Below, in pieces: positions 16,892 to 25,106 of a stretch of DNA of 64,000 nt. A program made the position numbers and the translations under genes. The stretch comes from Polaribacter atrinae (GTDB lineage Bacteria > Bacteroidota > Bacteroidia > Flavobacteriales > Flavobacteriaceae), in NCBI RefSeq assembly GCF_038023995.1, contig NZ_CP150660.1:246501-310500 (forward strand), given 5' to 3'. The notes below the pieces were generated by a model, which did not search any database, was not told where the DNA came from, and was given only the letters and a program-made list of their open reading frames with translations. The stretch's first letter is position 1, and each line of letters opens with the position of its first letter.

Positions 16892-17665
16892 ATGATATTT
16901 AAGAATCAAAGTGCCGTAGTATTATCAATTTTTACATTTCTTGCTATTTTTGCATGTACTTCATCTACCGATGTAGAAGAAGAAGCGGAAGTAGAAGTAA
17001 CAACAGACTATGATATTACACCTGTTTTAACAATGTTTGATAATATAGATGCAATTACATACGCATTAAATGGTAATACAGTAACATTTACAACTACAGA
17101 TGTACCAAATCATACAAGTCCTTATTTTGAAACTTCAAATGATTTATACGAAGCATATAATGGTACAAACACTGATTGGAACAAGAACCCAAATGTTATA
17201 GCAGAGCAAAATGTAACCATTACAATTCCTTTAAATCCTTCTGCTGCTACAATAAATCAAGCAACATCTTTAGGTCCAATTGGTATTACTAGAAATGGTA
17301 TTGTGTTTTATAATCAATATGCAGGTCCTAATGAGCAAGTATTAACAGATGAAATCAATTCTTTTGATCAATATTTAGGGCATCCAACAGGAACTAACCA
17401 GTATCATTATCATATAGAACCAACGTATTTAACTGCAAAATACGGTTCTGATTCATTTTTAGGATTATTAGCAGATGGATTTCCGGTGTATGGACCAACA
17501 GAAAATGGAAGCACAATTACAAATGCAGATCTAGATGATTTTCATGGTCATACAACTGCTACGGTAGATTTTCCTGATGGAATTTATCATTATCACATAA
17601 CTACAGAAGCGCCATACATTAATGGAAATGGTTTTTATGGGACTCCAGGTAATATAAGAAACTAA
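16892..17665 (+). CDS. YHYH domain lipoprotein
   Basis: A 257-residue lipoprotein (IFACTSS, acylated Cys near 22) with an acidic linker. The YHYH domain (about 60-255) carries the two diagnostic motifs TNQYHYHIEP and DGIYHYHITTEAPY, plus HGHTTATVDFPDG. The His clusters suggest metal binding, but the family is uncharacterised. It is co-directional with the Spy-like gene upstream and a YwqK-like gene 5 bases downstream. Confidence 0.88.
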   Translation: MIFKNQSAVVLSIFTFLAIFACTSSTDVEEEAEVEVTTDYDITPVLTMFDNIDAITYALNGNTVTFTTTDVPNHTSPYFETSNDLYEAYNGTNTDWNKNPNVIAEQNVTITIPLNPSAATINQATSLGPIGITRNGIVFYNQYAGPNEQVLTDEINSFDQYLGHPTGTNQYHYHIEPTYLTAKYGSDSFLGLLADGFPVYGPTENGSTITNADLDDFHGHTTATVDFPDGIYHYHITTEAPYINGNGFYGTPGNIRN

Positions 17666-17670
17666 TTTTT

Positions 17671-18273
17671 TTGAGAAGTTTACTAACCTTTGTAGTAATA
17701 TGTTTCTTTTTTGCTTCTTGTGATAAAAAAATACAAGAGGAAGAAAGTATTGATTCTTTGGATAAAATTATTATTCCTTCTATAGAAAAAAACAAAACAG
17801 ATGCAAATTTTACACTTAAAAACGGAATTCTATTTTTTGACAATATCCCTTATTCCGGAATTGTAAAAGAATTTTATCCTGATGAAAAAATAAAATCTAC
17901 CTCAACATATTTTCAAGGCAAAAAACACGGATCTTTTTTAGGGTTTTATGCAAACGGAAACAAATGGTTTCAACGTACTTATACCCACGGAATAAAAACA
18001 GGAATTCATAGAGGTTGGTTTGATACAGGGAAAGTTATGTTTGAATATCATATAAGCGATAAAGGAGTTTATGAAGGAAGTGTAAAGGATTGGCATTATA
18101 ATGGGCAATTAGCAAAACATTTTAATTTTGTGGATGGTAAAGAAACAGGAAGCCAAAAAATGTGGAATGCTAATGGTAAAATAAGAGCAAATTTTTATAC
18201 AGTGAATGGTGATAGACATGGTTTAATTGGTTTAAAAAACTGTGTAAGTGTACTTAAAATAGAGAATGAATAA
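17671..18273 (+). CDS. YwqK-like / MORN-repeat lipoprotein
   Basis: A 200-residue lipoprotein with signal RSLLTFVVICFFFASC. It is followed by repeated beta-hairpin units such as GSFLGFYANGNKWFQRTY and GSVKDWHYNGQLAKHFNF, typical of the YwqK antitoxin/MORN-variant fold, which usually serves as a surface scaffold. The only sensible start is TTG at 17671, just after the YHYH stop. Its end overlaps an upstream ATG option of the SCO gene. Function unknown. Confidence 0.8.
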   Translation: MRSLLTFVVICFFFASCDKKIQEEESIDSLDKIIIPSIEKNKTDANFTLKNGILFFDNIPYSGIVKEFYPDEKIKSTSTYFQGKKHGSFLGFYANGNKWFQRTYTHGIKTGIHRGWFDTGKVMFEYHISDKGVYEGSVKDWHYNGQLAKHFNFVDGKETGSQKMWNANGKIRANFYTVNGDRHGLIGLKNCVSVLKIENE

Positions 18274-18922
18274 CATGAAAATTAAATCGATATTTCTACT
18301 TATCATTATCTGTATTTCTTGTAAAAAAGAAGCAGATATAGATAAATCTAAAACACTACCCTTTTATAATTCAGAAGATTTTACGCCAGAATGGATTTCT
18401 CCTTCAGACTTAAAATATAAAGAGATTCATACAATTGCTCCGTTTGAATTTACAAATCAGAATGGAGAAAAAATCACCAATAAAGATTTTGAAGGGAAAA
18501 TTTATATAGCAGATTTCTTTTTTACAACGTGTCCTAGTATTTGTACCATTTTAGCTAAAAATATGGGTGCAATTCAAGAACTATATAAAGAAGACAATGA
18601 TATAATGTTACTATCACACTCAGTTATGCCTTGGGTAGATTCTGTAGAGAAAATCAAGGAATATGCAACAGAAAAAAAGGCTATTCATAATAAATGGCAT
18701 TTAGTAACTGGCGATAGAGAAGAGATATACAACATTGCAAGAACTTCTTATTTTGCAGATGAAGATTTTAAAAAGACAAAAGATGAAAGTGAATTTATTC
18801 ATACAGAGAATTTTGTATTAATAGATAAAAAAGGGAGAATTAGAGGTGTCTATAATGGAACTTTATCGTTAGAGGTTCAGCGTTTAAAAAGACACATAGA
18901 AATTCTTAGAAGAGAAAATTAG
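18266..18922 (+). CDS. SCO family copper-binding lipoprotein
   Basis: A 218-residue thioredoxin-fold protein with lipoprotein signal (IICISC). The Cu-binding motif CPSIC lies in FFTTCPSICTILAKN, and the conserved downstream His is in EFIHTENFVLID. SCO proteins deliver copper to cytochrome oxidase or act as thiol reductases. ATG at 18266 overlaps the previous stop; ATG at 18275 is equally possible. It ends the operon before a strong terminator. With YHYH and the Met-rich Spy-like protein, it suggests an envelope metal or redox theme. Confidence 0.92.
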   Translation: MNNMKIKSIFLLIIICISCKKEADIDKSKTLPFYNSEDFTPEWISPSDLKYKEIHTIAPFEFTNQNGEKITNKDFEGKIYIADFFFTTCPSICTILAKNMGAIQELYKEDNDIMLLSHSVMPWVDSVEKIKEYATEKKAIHNKWHLVTGDREEIYNIARTSYFADEDFKKTKDESEFIHTENFVLIDKKGRIRGVYNGTLSLEVQRLKRHIEILRREN

Positions 18923-18942
18923 TTCACCTATAAGTACCAAAT

Positions 18943-18977
18943 AAAAAGCCTTGTTAATTCGTTAACAAGGCTTTTTT
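18943..18977 (+). terminator. strong terminator closing the sigma-SCO operon
   Basis: Perfect 15-base stem (18943-18957 with 18962-18976) capped by a TTCG tetraloop and ending in six T residues, 20 bases after the SCO stop. Confidence 0.92.
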
Positions 18978-19058
18978 GTTAAAGTAAAGTTAACGTGCAC
19001 AAGTTTTTTAAAAGAGTAACATCTAAAGATATATATAAACTTAATAAATAGATTCAAA

Positions 19059-19352
19059 ATGAAAAATTCAGTAAATAAAGTAATTGGTACTTTCTCGTTA
19101 GTTTTATTAATTTCTACAGCAACTTTTGCACAACAAGGTAATTCTGATGAAAAACCAAAAGGACCTCCAACATTTAAACAACTTCTAAAAGAATTTGATG
19201 CCAATGAAGACGGTAAAATTTCTCAAAAAGAAGTAAAAGGACCTTTGGCAGAAGATTTTAAAAAAATAGATATCGATGAAGATGGTTTTATTTCAGAAAA
19301 AGAATTGAAAAATGCTCCGAAACCAGAGAGAAGAGATAGACCAAGAAATTAA
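19059..19352 (+). CDS. secreted EF-hand protein
   Basis: A 97-residue protein with a signal peptide (FSLVLLISTATFAQ, cleavage near 25). Two canonical EF-hand calcium loops follow, DANEDGKISQKE (about 48-59) and DIDEDGFISEKE (about 71-82), with a basic tail. It lies directly before the cotH-like gene, an association common in Flavobacteriaceae. It probably binds calcium in the periplasm or at the surface; the partner is unknown. Confidence 0.88.
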   Translation: MKNSVNKVIGTFSLVLLISTATFAQQGNSDEKPKGPPTFKQLLKEFDANEDGKISQKEVKGPLAEDFKKIDIDEDGFISEKELKNAPKPERRDRPRN

Positions 19353-19389
19353 TAAAAAAACAATGCATTAATCAATCAAACAATTAATT

Positions 19390-20807
19390 ATGTAAAATTA
19401 TAAAACACAATTATTCTCATTATTTATTACACTTTTTATTTTTTCGTGTACAAGTGATGACGTTTCTGATGTTGTAACAGATGATACAGATGATAGCGAA
19501 GAAGTTGCTGTAGTAATAGATGATACAGATTTTGAAGCTACAGATTGGACAGATGCTACACATAGTAAAAATGTGGATGCAAATATTAGTGAAGTTTTTG
19601 AAGATAACACAGTAAAAAGGTTAGACTTTGTTATTACAGAGGCTCGTTGGCAAACCATGTTAGATGATATGGAAAACCTTTACGGCACATTCGGTGGAAG
19701 TTCTGAAGGTGGACCGGGAGGCCAAGGCGGTGGTGTTGTTTCAGTAGATATCGATGAAGATCCAATTTTTGTGCCAGGAGAAGTGTTTTATGAAGGAAAA
19801 GAATGGTATAGAGTTGGTTTGCGTTTTAAAGGAAATTCAAGCTTAAAAGTAGTTGGGAAGCAGGTATTTTAAAATTATCATTCAAATTAGATTTTGATGA
19901 GTTTGAAGATGATTATCCACAAATAAAAAATCAACGTTTTTACGGAATTAAGAAATTAAGTCTTAAAAATAATTATGATGATAGCTCTATGTTAAGAGAA
20001 AAAGTAGCTACAGATGTATTTAGAAATGTAGGCTTAGTTGCTTCTCATACCGCTTTTTATACTTTATATGTAGATCATGGAGATGGACCACAGTATTTTG
20101 GATTGTATACTTTAGTAGAAGAGGTAGATGGTAGTGTTTTAGAAACTCAATTTGCAGATGATGACGGTAACCTTTACAAGCCAGATGGTGATGCAGCAAG
20201 TTTTGCAAGTGGTTCTTTTGATGAAGATGAATATGTAAAGAAGAACAATGAAGATGAGGCAGATTTTTCTGGTGTACAAAGCCTTTTATCAATTATAAAC
20301 GACGGTACAAGAACTACAGATCCTGAAGCTTGGAGAACCAATTTAGATGCTGTTTTTGATACAGACATCTTTTTAAAATATTTGGCAGTAAACACAGTGG
20401 TTCAAAATTGGGATACGTATGGTAGAATGACACATAACTATTTCTTATACAATGATCCGGCTACGAGTAAATTAACATGGATTCCTTGGGATCATAATGA
20501 AGCTTTACAAACTGGTAAAATGGGAGGTTCTTTACCTTTAAATTTCTCTGGCTTAACAGCGTCTCAATGGCCTTTAATCGGATATATGTATCAAGATGAG
20601 GTTTATAAAGAAAAGTATGATGCGTATGTAGAAGAGGTTATAAATGGTGCGTTTAATGAAAGTACAATTCAGGCTTTATATACAAGTTATGCTGCTTTGG
20701 TAGAAGAATATGCAACATCAGAAGTTAGTGGGTATACTTTTTTAAATAGTAGTTCAGATTTTCAATCGGCAGTTAGCCAGTTAAAATCACATGCTACAAT
20801 GGTTTAA
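19390..20807 (+). pseudogene. CotH kinase-like lipoprotein gene with nonsense codon and frameshift
   Basis: The region encodes a full-length (about 470-residue) CotH-family surface protein in two frames. ATG at 19390 is followed at once by TAA (19393-19395), where Lys would fit a lipoprotein signal (NYKTQLFSLFITLFIFSC). The frame then runs open to 19872, with DFVITEARWQTMLDD and VGLRFKGNSS. One A is missing in the A-run 19845-19848. The other frame continues with SWEAGILKLSFKLDFDEF, KKLSLKNNYDDSSMLREK and the kinase-like IPWDHNEAL to 20807. CotH proteins phosphorylate secreted proteins in spore-formers; here the substrate is unknown. Two lesions imply a decayed gene or sequence errors. Confidence 0.82.
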
Positions 20808-20852
20808 GTAAGAACTCTGTAAAACAATTAATTGTAGATATTAAAACATTAA

Positions 20853-20894
20853 AATTAGAAATATAGTATTCGGGGGAGTATTATATTTCTAATT
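20853..20894. repeat. inverted repeat downstream of cotH-like gene
   Basis: Perfect 13-base arms (20853-20865 aattagaaatata and 20882-20894 tatatttctaatt) around a loop containing ggggg. It sits directly before the terminator and could be an mRNA 3' stabiliser. Confidence 0.5.
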
Positions 20895-20896
20895 CT

Positions 20897-20926
20897 AACC
20901 TCATCATTAATTTGATGAGGTTTTTT
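20897..20926 (+). terminator. terminator after cotH-like gene
   Basis: aacctcatc (20897-20905) pairs with gatgaggtt (20914-20922), followed by T residues that touch the murB stop codon. Confidence 0.8.
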
Positions 20927-21935
20927 ATGCAATAATATTTACCTCAATTTCTAAAGAAATACCAAATTTACTAAAGATGGTTTCTTTTATTTTTTTAGCA
21001 AGCTGATAAATCTCTTTCCCAGTGGCATTACCATAGTTAACTAAAACCAAGGCTTGTTTTTCATGAACGCCATAATTGCCAAAACGTTTTCCTTTAAAAC
21101 CTGCTTGTTCTATTAACCAACCTGCAGGAACTTTAACTTCAGTATCAGAAATTTTATAACTTGGTATGGTTGGAAAGTCTTTTTGTAGCTCTAAAAACTG
21201 AGTGGTAGTAATTATAGGATTCTTAAAGAAACTACCGCTGTTTCCTATTTGCTTCGGATCTGGAAGCTTCGATTTTCGAATAGCAATTACAGCATCAGAA
21301 ATATCTTTTAAAGTCGGTTTGTGTATATTTTTAGATGTTAATTCTGTTTCTATAGCTCCGTATGAAGAGTTTAGGTTATGATTGTTTTTTGTCAACTTAA
21401 AACTGACAGAAGTAATAATATATTTCCCTTTTTCTTCATTTTTAAAAATGGAGTTTCTATAACCAAAATTACAAACTTCGTTAGAAAACTGAACTAGTTT
21501 ACCTGTTTCAATTTCTAATGCTTCTACTTTTGTAATGGTATCTTTTACCTCTACGCCATACGCACCAATATTCTGAATAGGGCAGGTGCCTACGTTACCC
21601 GGAATTAATGATAAATTTTCTATACCACCATAGTTTTCAGAAACACACCACAAAACAAATTCATGCCAATTTTCACCAGCATTTACTGTAATGTATGCAG
21701 CGTTTTCATTTTCATTATCAATAGAAATTCCTTTAATATCTATATGAACCACTAGTTTTTCAATATCTTTTGTAAGCAACATATTACTTCCACCAGAAAT
21801 TAAAAAGAGGTCTTTTTCAACTTTTAAAAGTTGTTGTAATTGATATACAGAATCAACAGAAATAAAACGTTTTGCATTAACAGAAAGACCAAACGTATTG
21901 TAATTTTTTAGTGATATGTTTTCTTGAATATTCAT
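20925..21935 (-). CDS. murB: UDP-N-acetylmuramate dehydrogenase
   Basis: A 336-residue FAD enzyme that reduces enolpyruvyl-UDP-GlcNAc to UDP-MurNAc for peptidoglycan. The start is ATG at 21933-21935 (MNIQENISLKNYNTFGL), the standard family opening; an in-frame extension to 22010 is not needed. FAD-binding motifs are SGGSNMLL and LSLIPGNVGTCPIQNIGAYG. The catalytic Ser is in GNSGSFFKNP and the final Glu in ISLEIEVN. It is a type I MurB length. Confidence 0.96.
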   Translation of the reverse strand: MNIQENISLKNYNTFGLSVNAKRFISVDSVYQLQQLLKVEKDLFLISGGSNMLLTKDIEKLVVHIDIKGISIDNENENAAYITVNAGENWHEFVLWCVSENYGGIENLSLIPGNVGTCPIQNIGAYGVEVKDTITKVEALEIETGKLVQFSNEVCNFGYRNSIFKNEEKGKYIITSVSFKLTKNNHNLNSSYGAIETELTSKNIHKPTLKDISDAVIAIRKSKLPDPKQIGNSGSFFKNPIITTTQFLELQKDFPTIPSYKISDTEVKVPAGWLIEQAGFKGKRFGNYGVHEKQALVLVNYGNATGKEIYQLAKKIKETIFSKFGISLEIEVNIIA

Positions 21936-22013
21936 TTGTTTTTTCAAAATTTTGAGTTGAGGTCTTGATAGTTCCCTCATATAATTTTCGAATACTGTTT
22001 TATGTGCCAAAAA

Positions 22014-22433
22014 TTAAATGTAATCTTCTTTAATTTTTGCCAAATACTTTTCACTTATTTTTTTTGTGTTCTTATAAAACATTCTGAAAACAATCAATGA
22101 AATAATAATTGTGTAAAGAAGAAATAATTTTATACTTGAATATAATAACAAAAATAAGAGCGATGGAACGATTCCTACTAGTAAAGAAATGAAAACAAAT
22201 TTAATACAATTACTAAATAGTTTTATTGTAATTCCATCATTATTTTCTGTTAGTATTAGCTTAGAGTTAATTAGAATATTTTCTTTATGACGTTGAATTG
22301 TAAATGGAACTTTTAAAACAATTTCATTTAAAAACTCAATAGTATTCGATTCAGATGTATACTTATTCCAACGCTGTACAAATGTATTTCGTGTAATATT
22401 ATCAATTTGTATTTCAGCCATTTTTACTTTCAA
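22014..22433 (-). CDS. unknown two-helix membrane protein
   Basis: A 139-residue protein; ATG at 22421 (MAEIQIDN) is also possible. The N-terminal half looks soluble (WNKYTSESNTIEFLNEIVL). Two membrane helices follow (about 80-118, FVFISLLVGIVPSLLFLLL and LFLLYTIIISLIVF), then a basic tail. No recognised domain. It lies upstream of murB on the same strand and is followed within the cluster by another unknown membrane gene. Confidence 0.6.
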   Translation of the reverse strand: MKVKMAEIQIDNITRNTFVQRWNKYTSESNTIEFLNEIVLKVPFTIQRHKENILINSKLILTENNDGITIKLFSNCIKFVFISLLVGIVPSLLFLLLYSSIKLFLLYTIIISLIVFRMFYKNTKKISEKYLAKIKEDYI

Positions 22434-22595
22434 AGGATCAGGTTTTTATAGTGCTAAAGTTAGTTTATTGAAGCTAGTTTGGAGTCTTTAAAAGTTAGGA
22501 AATAAATTCAACATCACTTTCAGAAATTACTAGTATATAGAATTAGTACTATTCATATAAAGTTTATCAAAGCTCTTTTATGAAATGCTAAGAAT

Positions 22596-23024
22596 TCAAT
22601 TTTCAGAATATATTTGGTCGATTCTTGTTTTTATAGAATTGTTTAAATTATTTTTTTTAAGACTTAATCTTCCCAATCCCCAAATTTCACTTTCAATAAT
22701 GACAACCGTCTTTATGAGTTCATTATTGACCATTCTTTCAAGAGAAATTTTTTTCTTGATTTTAGTGTAAATCCCTAAATTTAAAACGGAAGATAAATTA
22801 ACTTTAAACCTTGAATCATTTTTTAATGTAGTTTCTTTTACACTCCAAAAAATTCCTTTACTATGAGTATCAATTTTTGTAGTTGAACCATTTATGTTTT
22901 TCTCATTGATACTATTCTGAGTTTCAATATTTGTATGAGCTTTAAAATAAGCAATAGGACTATAGAAAAGGAATAATAACATTCCGATAAAAATCAATAT
23001 TCCTTTGCGTTTTTTTGAATTCAT
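22596..23024 (-). CDS. unknown protein with N-terminal membrane anchor
   Basis: A 142-residue protein with a basic start, one hydrophobic helix (about 8-26, GILIFIGMLLFLFYSPIAYF) and a polar, mainly exported region without recognisable motifs. A short frame on the opposite strand is only a shadow. It lies between another unknown membrane gene and a GNAT gene, all on the minus strand, which looks like accessory DNA. No function can be assigned. Confidence 0.55.
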   Translation of the reverse strand: MNSKKRKGILIFIGMLLFLFYSPIAYFKAHTNIETQNSINEKNINGSTTKIDTHSKGIFWSVKETTLKNDSRFKVNLSSVLNLGIYTKIKKKISLERMVNNELIKTVVIIESEIWGLGRLSLKKNNLNNSIKTRIDQIYSEN

Positions 23025-23113
23025 AGTTACATTTTTTCTAATTGATTTTTATGTTTTAGTTAGCGTTGTTATAACGTGTTTCTAAGAATGAATTTACTCA
23101 CTTTAGATTACTA

Positions 23114-23632
23114 TTACTCATATTTAAGAAACATTATATGATTAGGGTTTGATTTTGTTTCTGATAGTTTGAAGCTATATTCTCCTACAATTTTATATCC
23201 GATTTTGGTATAAAAATTTATAGCAGTTTGGTTTTCTGTCCAGACTGCTAACCAAATACCTTTCTGATTATTTTTTTTTGACAATTGAATATTAAATTCT
23301 AATAGTTTAGCACCAAGTTTTTGTCCGTAGAACTCTTTTAGAAGGTATAAACGGTCTAATTTTGTAACGTTTAACTCATTAATATCTTGGTTAGCACAGC
23401 TCAATTCTATTTTAGAATACCCAGCAACGATATCATTAGAGTAAATAAGATGATATTGAACCTTAGTATTCTCAAACTCTTTAGATATACTTTCTTTATT
23501 GTAAGTCTTAGAAATAAAACTATTCATGTCTTCTACTGAAGCACTATGTCCATGAGATTCTAAAAATGCTTTTTTTCCAATTTCTGCAATTAATTCTGCA
23601 TGCTCAATACCTACTTTTACTATTTTAATCAT
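23114..23632 (-). CDS. GNAT family N-acetyltransferase
   Basis: A 172-residue GNAT protein. Motif A is LYLLKEFYGQKLGAKLLEF (about 93-111), with the usual NQTAINFYTKIGYKIVGE near 135-152. The overall layout resembles spermine/spermidine or RimI-like acetyltransferases; the substrate is unknown. It stands alone, with a terminator on its upstream side that belongs to the next gene. Confidence 0.88.
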   Translation of the reverse strand: MIKIVKVGIEHAELIAEIGKKAFLESHGHSASVEDMNSFISKTYNKESISKEFENTKVQYHLIYSNDIVAGYSKIELSCANQDINELNVTKLDRLYLLKEFYGQKLGAKLLEFNIQLSKKNNQKGIWLAVWTENQTAINFYTKIGYKIVGEYSFKLSETKSNPNHIMFLKYE

Positions 23633-23694
23633 TCATTTAAAATTTCTTAGTTTTTATGTTCAATTTGCTTATTTAGCTTTATTAACTAATAAAC

Positions 23695-23734
23695 AAAAAG
23701 CACTCACAGATAGAAAATCCATGAGTGCTTTTTT
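23695..23734. terminator. terminator of the aminotransferase gene
   Basis: aaaaagcactca (23695-23706) pairs perfectly with tgagtgcttttt (23722-23733) around a 15-base loop. It lies 33 bases past the aminotransferase stop (minus strand). Confidence 0.8.
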
Positions 23735-23766
23735 ATGATATTATAGCTAGGTAACTATTGTTATAA

Positions 23767-24957
23767 CTAGTTTTTATACACTTTTAAAGCTTCTCCTAAA
23801 ATTTCTACAGATCTAATTAAATCACTTTTGTTTAAAACATAAGCCATTCTAATTTGGTTTTTACCTTCACCTTCCGTAGAATAAAATCCGCTTGCAGGTG
23901 CTACCATAACGGTTTCGTTATTCAAATTAAAATCTTCTAATAACCATTTTGCAAAGTTATCAGAATCTTTAATAGGCAACTCAGCAACACAGTAAAAAGC
24001 ACCTTTTGGGTTGGCAACTTTTACTCCTTCAATTTTATTCAACTCTGCAATTAAAGTATTTCTTCTGTCTACATATTCTTCTTTTACATCATCAAAATAT
24101 TGTTGAGGAGTATCTAAAGCAGCTTCACTGGCAATTAATGCGTATGTTGGTGGACTTAAACGTGCTTGGGCAAATTTAATAGCTGTTTTTATAAAATCTT
24201 CGTTTTTAGAAACAATACAACCAATTCTTGCTCCACACATACTATAACGTTTAGAAACAGAATCTATAATAATAGAATTTTGCTCTAAACCATCTAAGGC
24301 CATTACAGAAGTATGTTGTAAACCATCGTAGGTAAATTCTCTATACACTTCATCAGCAATTAAAAATAAATCATGTTTTAAAACAATTTTCTTTAATTTC
24401 TCAATCTCTTCTTTTGAGTATAAATATCCGGTAGGGTTACCGGGGTTACAAATTAATATTGCTTTGGTTTTTTTTGTGATTAATTTCTCAAAATCTTCAA
24501 TTTTTGGCAATGCAAAATTATTTTCAATTTTAGAAATTACAGGAACAACTGTAACTCCAGAAGCGGTAGAAAATCCGTTGTAATTTGCGTAAAATGGTTC
24601 TGGGATTATAATTTCATCTCCCGGATCTGTAATACTACCAATAGTAAAAAGCAAGGCTTCAGAACCACCAGTTGTAATTACAATATTGTCTGCAGTTACA
24701 TTAACATTGTGTTTTTTATAATAAGAAACAAGTTTGTTTCTATATTCTTCAGAACCTTCAGAACGTGCATACGCTAATGTTGTAATTGTATTGTTTTTTA
24801 CAGCATCTAAAGCAACTTGTGGTGTTTTTATATCTGGTTGACCTATATTTAAATGGAATACTTTAACACCTCTTTTTTTAGCATCTTCGGCATATGGTAC
24901 CAATTTTCTAATTGGTGATTCTGGCATTTTTAATCCTTTCTTAGATATTGCAGGCAT
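23767..24957 (-). CDS. pyridoxal-phosphate aminotransferase, class I/II
   Basis: A 396-residue fold-type I aminotransferase, most like aspartate/aromatic aminotransferases. The PLP lysine is in IDSVSKRYSMCGARIGC (about 236-252). The cofactor-contacting motifs NPGNPTGYLYS and IADEVYREF precede it, and the C-terminal substrate Arg is in NQIRMAYVL. It transfers amino groups between amino acids and 2-oxo acids; the exact pair cannot be read from sequence. Monocistronic. Confidence 0.93.
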   Translation of the reverse strand: MPAISKKGLKMPESPIRKLVPYAEDAKKRGVKVFHLNIGQPDIKTPQVALDAVKNNTITTLAYARSEGSEEYRNKLVSYYKKHNVNVTADNIVITTGGSEALLFTIGSITDPGDEIIIPEPFYANYNGFSTASGVTVVPVISKIENNFALPKIEDFEKLITKKTKAILICNPGNPTGYLYSKEEIEKLKKIVLKHDLFLIADEVYREFTYDGLQHTSVMALDGLEQNSIIIDSVSKRYSMCGARIGCIVSKNEDFIKTAIKFAQARLSPPTYALIASEAALDTPQQYFDDVKEEYVDRRNTLIAELNKIEGVKVANPKGAFYCVAELPIKDSDNFAKWLLEDFNLNNETVMVAPASGFYSTEGEGKNQIRMAYVLNKSDLIRSVEILGEALKVYKN

Positions 24958-25106
24958 AATTATGGTTTAAATATTTGTGTATGCGAATTTCCGAAATATT
25001 TTTTACTTTAAAGAGTATATTAAAGAAACTTTAACGCTGATACTTGACAGTGTAAATAGGTTAAAATCTTAAGTTGTATCTTCTACAGGTTCTAAAAACA
25101 AGCAAC

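Noticed and set aside
16718-16909. His/Phe-rich repetitive minus-strand frame
   Set aside because: It is the reverse reading of the MPP repeat tail; the repeat is explained by the sense gene.
19398-19658. Ser/Thr-rich minus-strand frame over the start of the cotH-like gene
   Set aside because: Its composition mirrors the Asp-rich linker of the sense frame; no start context or homology.
22585-22770. 61-codon plus-strand frame
   Set aside because: Overlaps an unknown minus-strand gene with better start, signal helix and length; judged a shadow.
23060-23085. Integron attC-like site near gttataacg
   Set aside because: Only one short dyad is seen, there is no integrase and no second site, and pairing is too short for attC.
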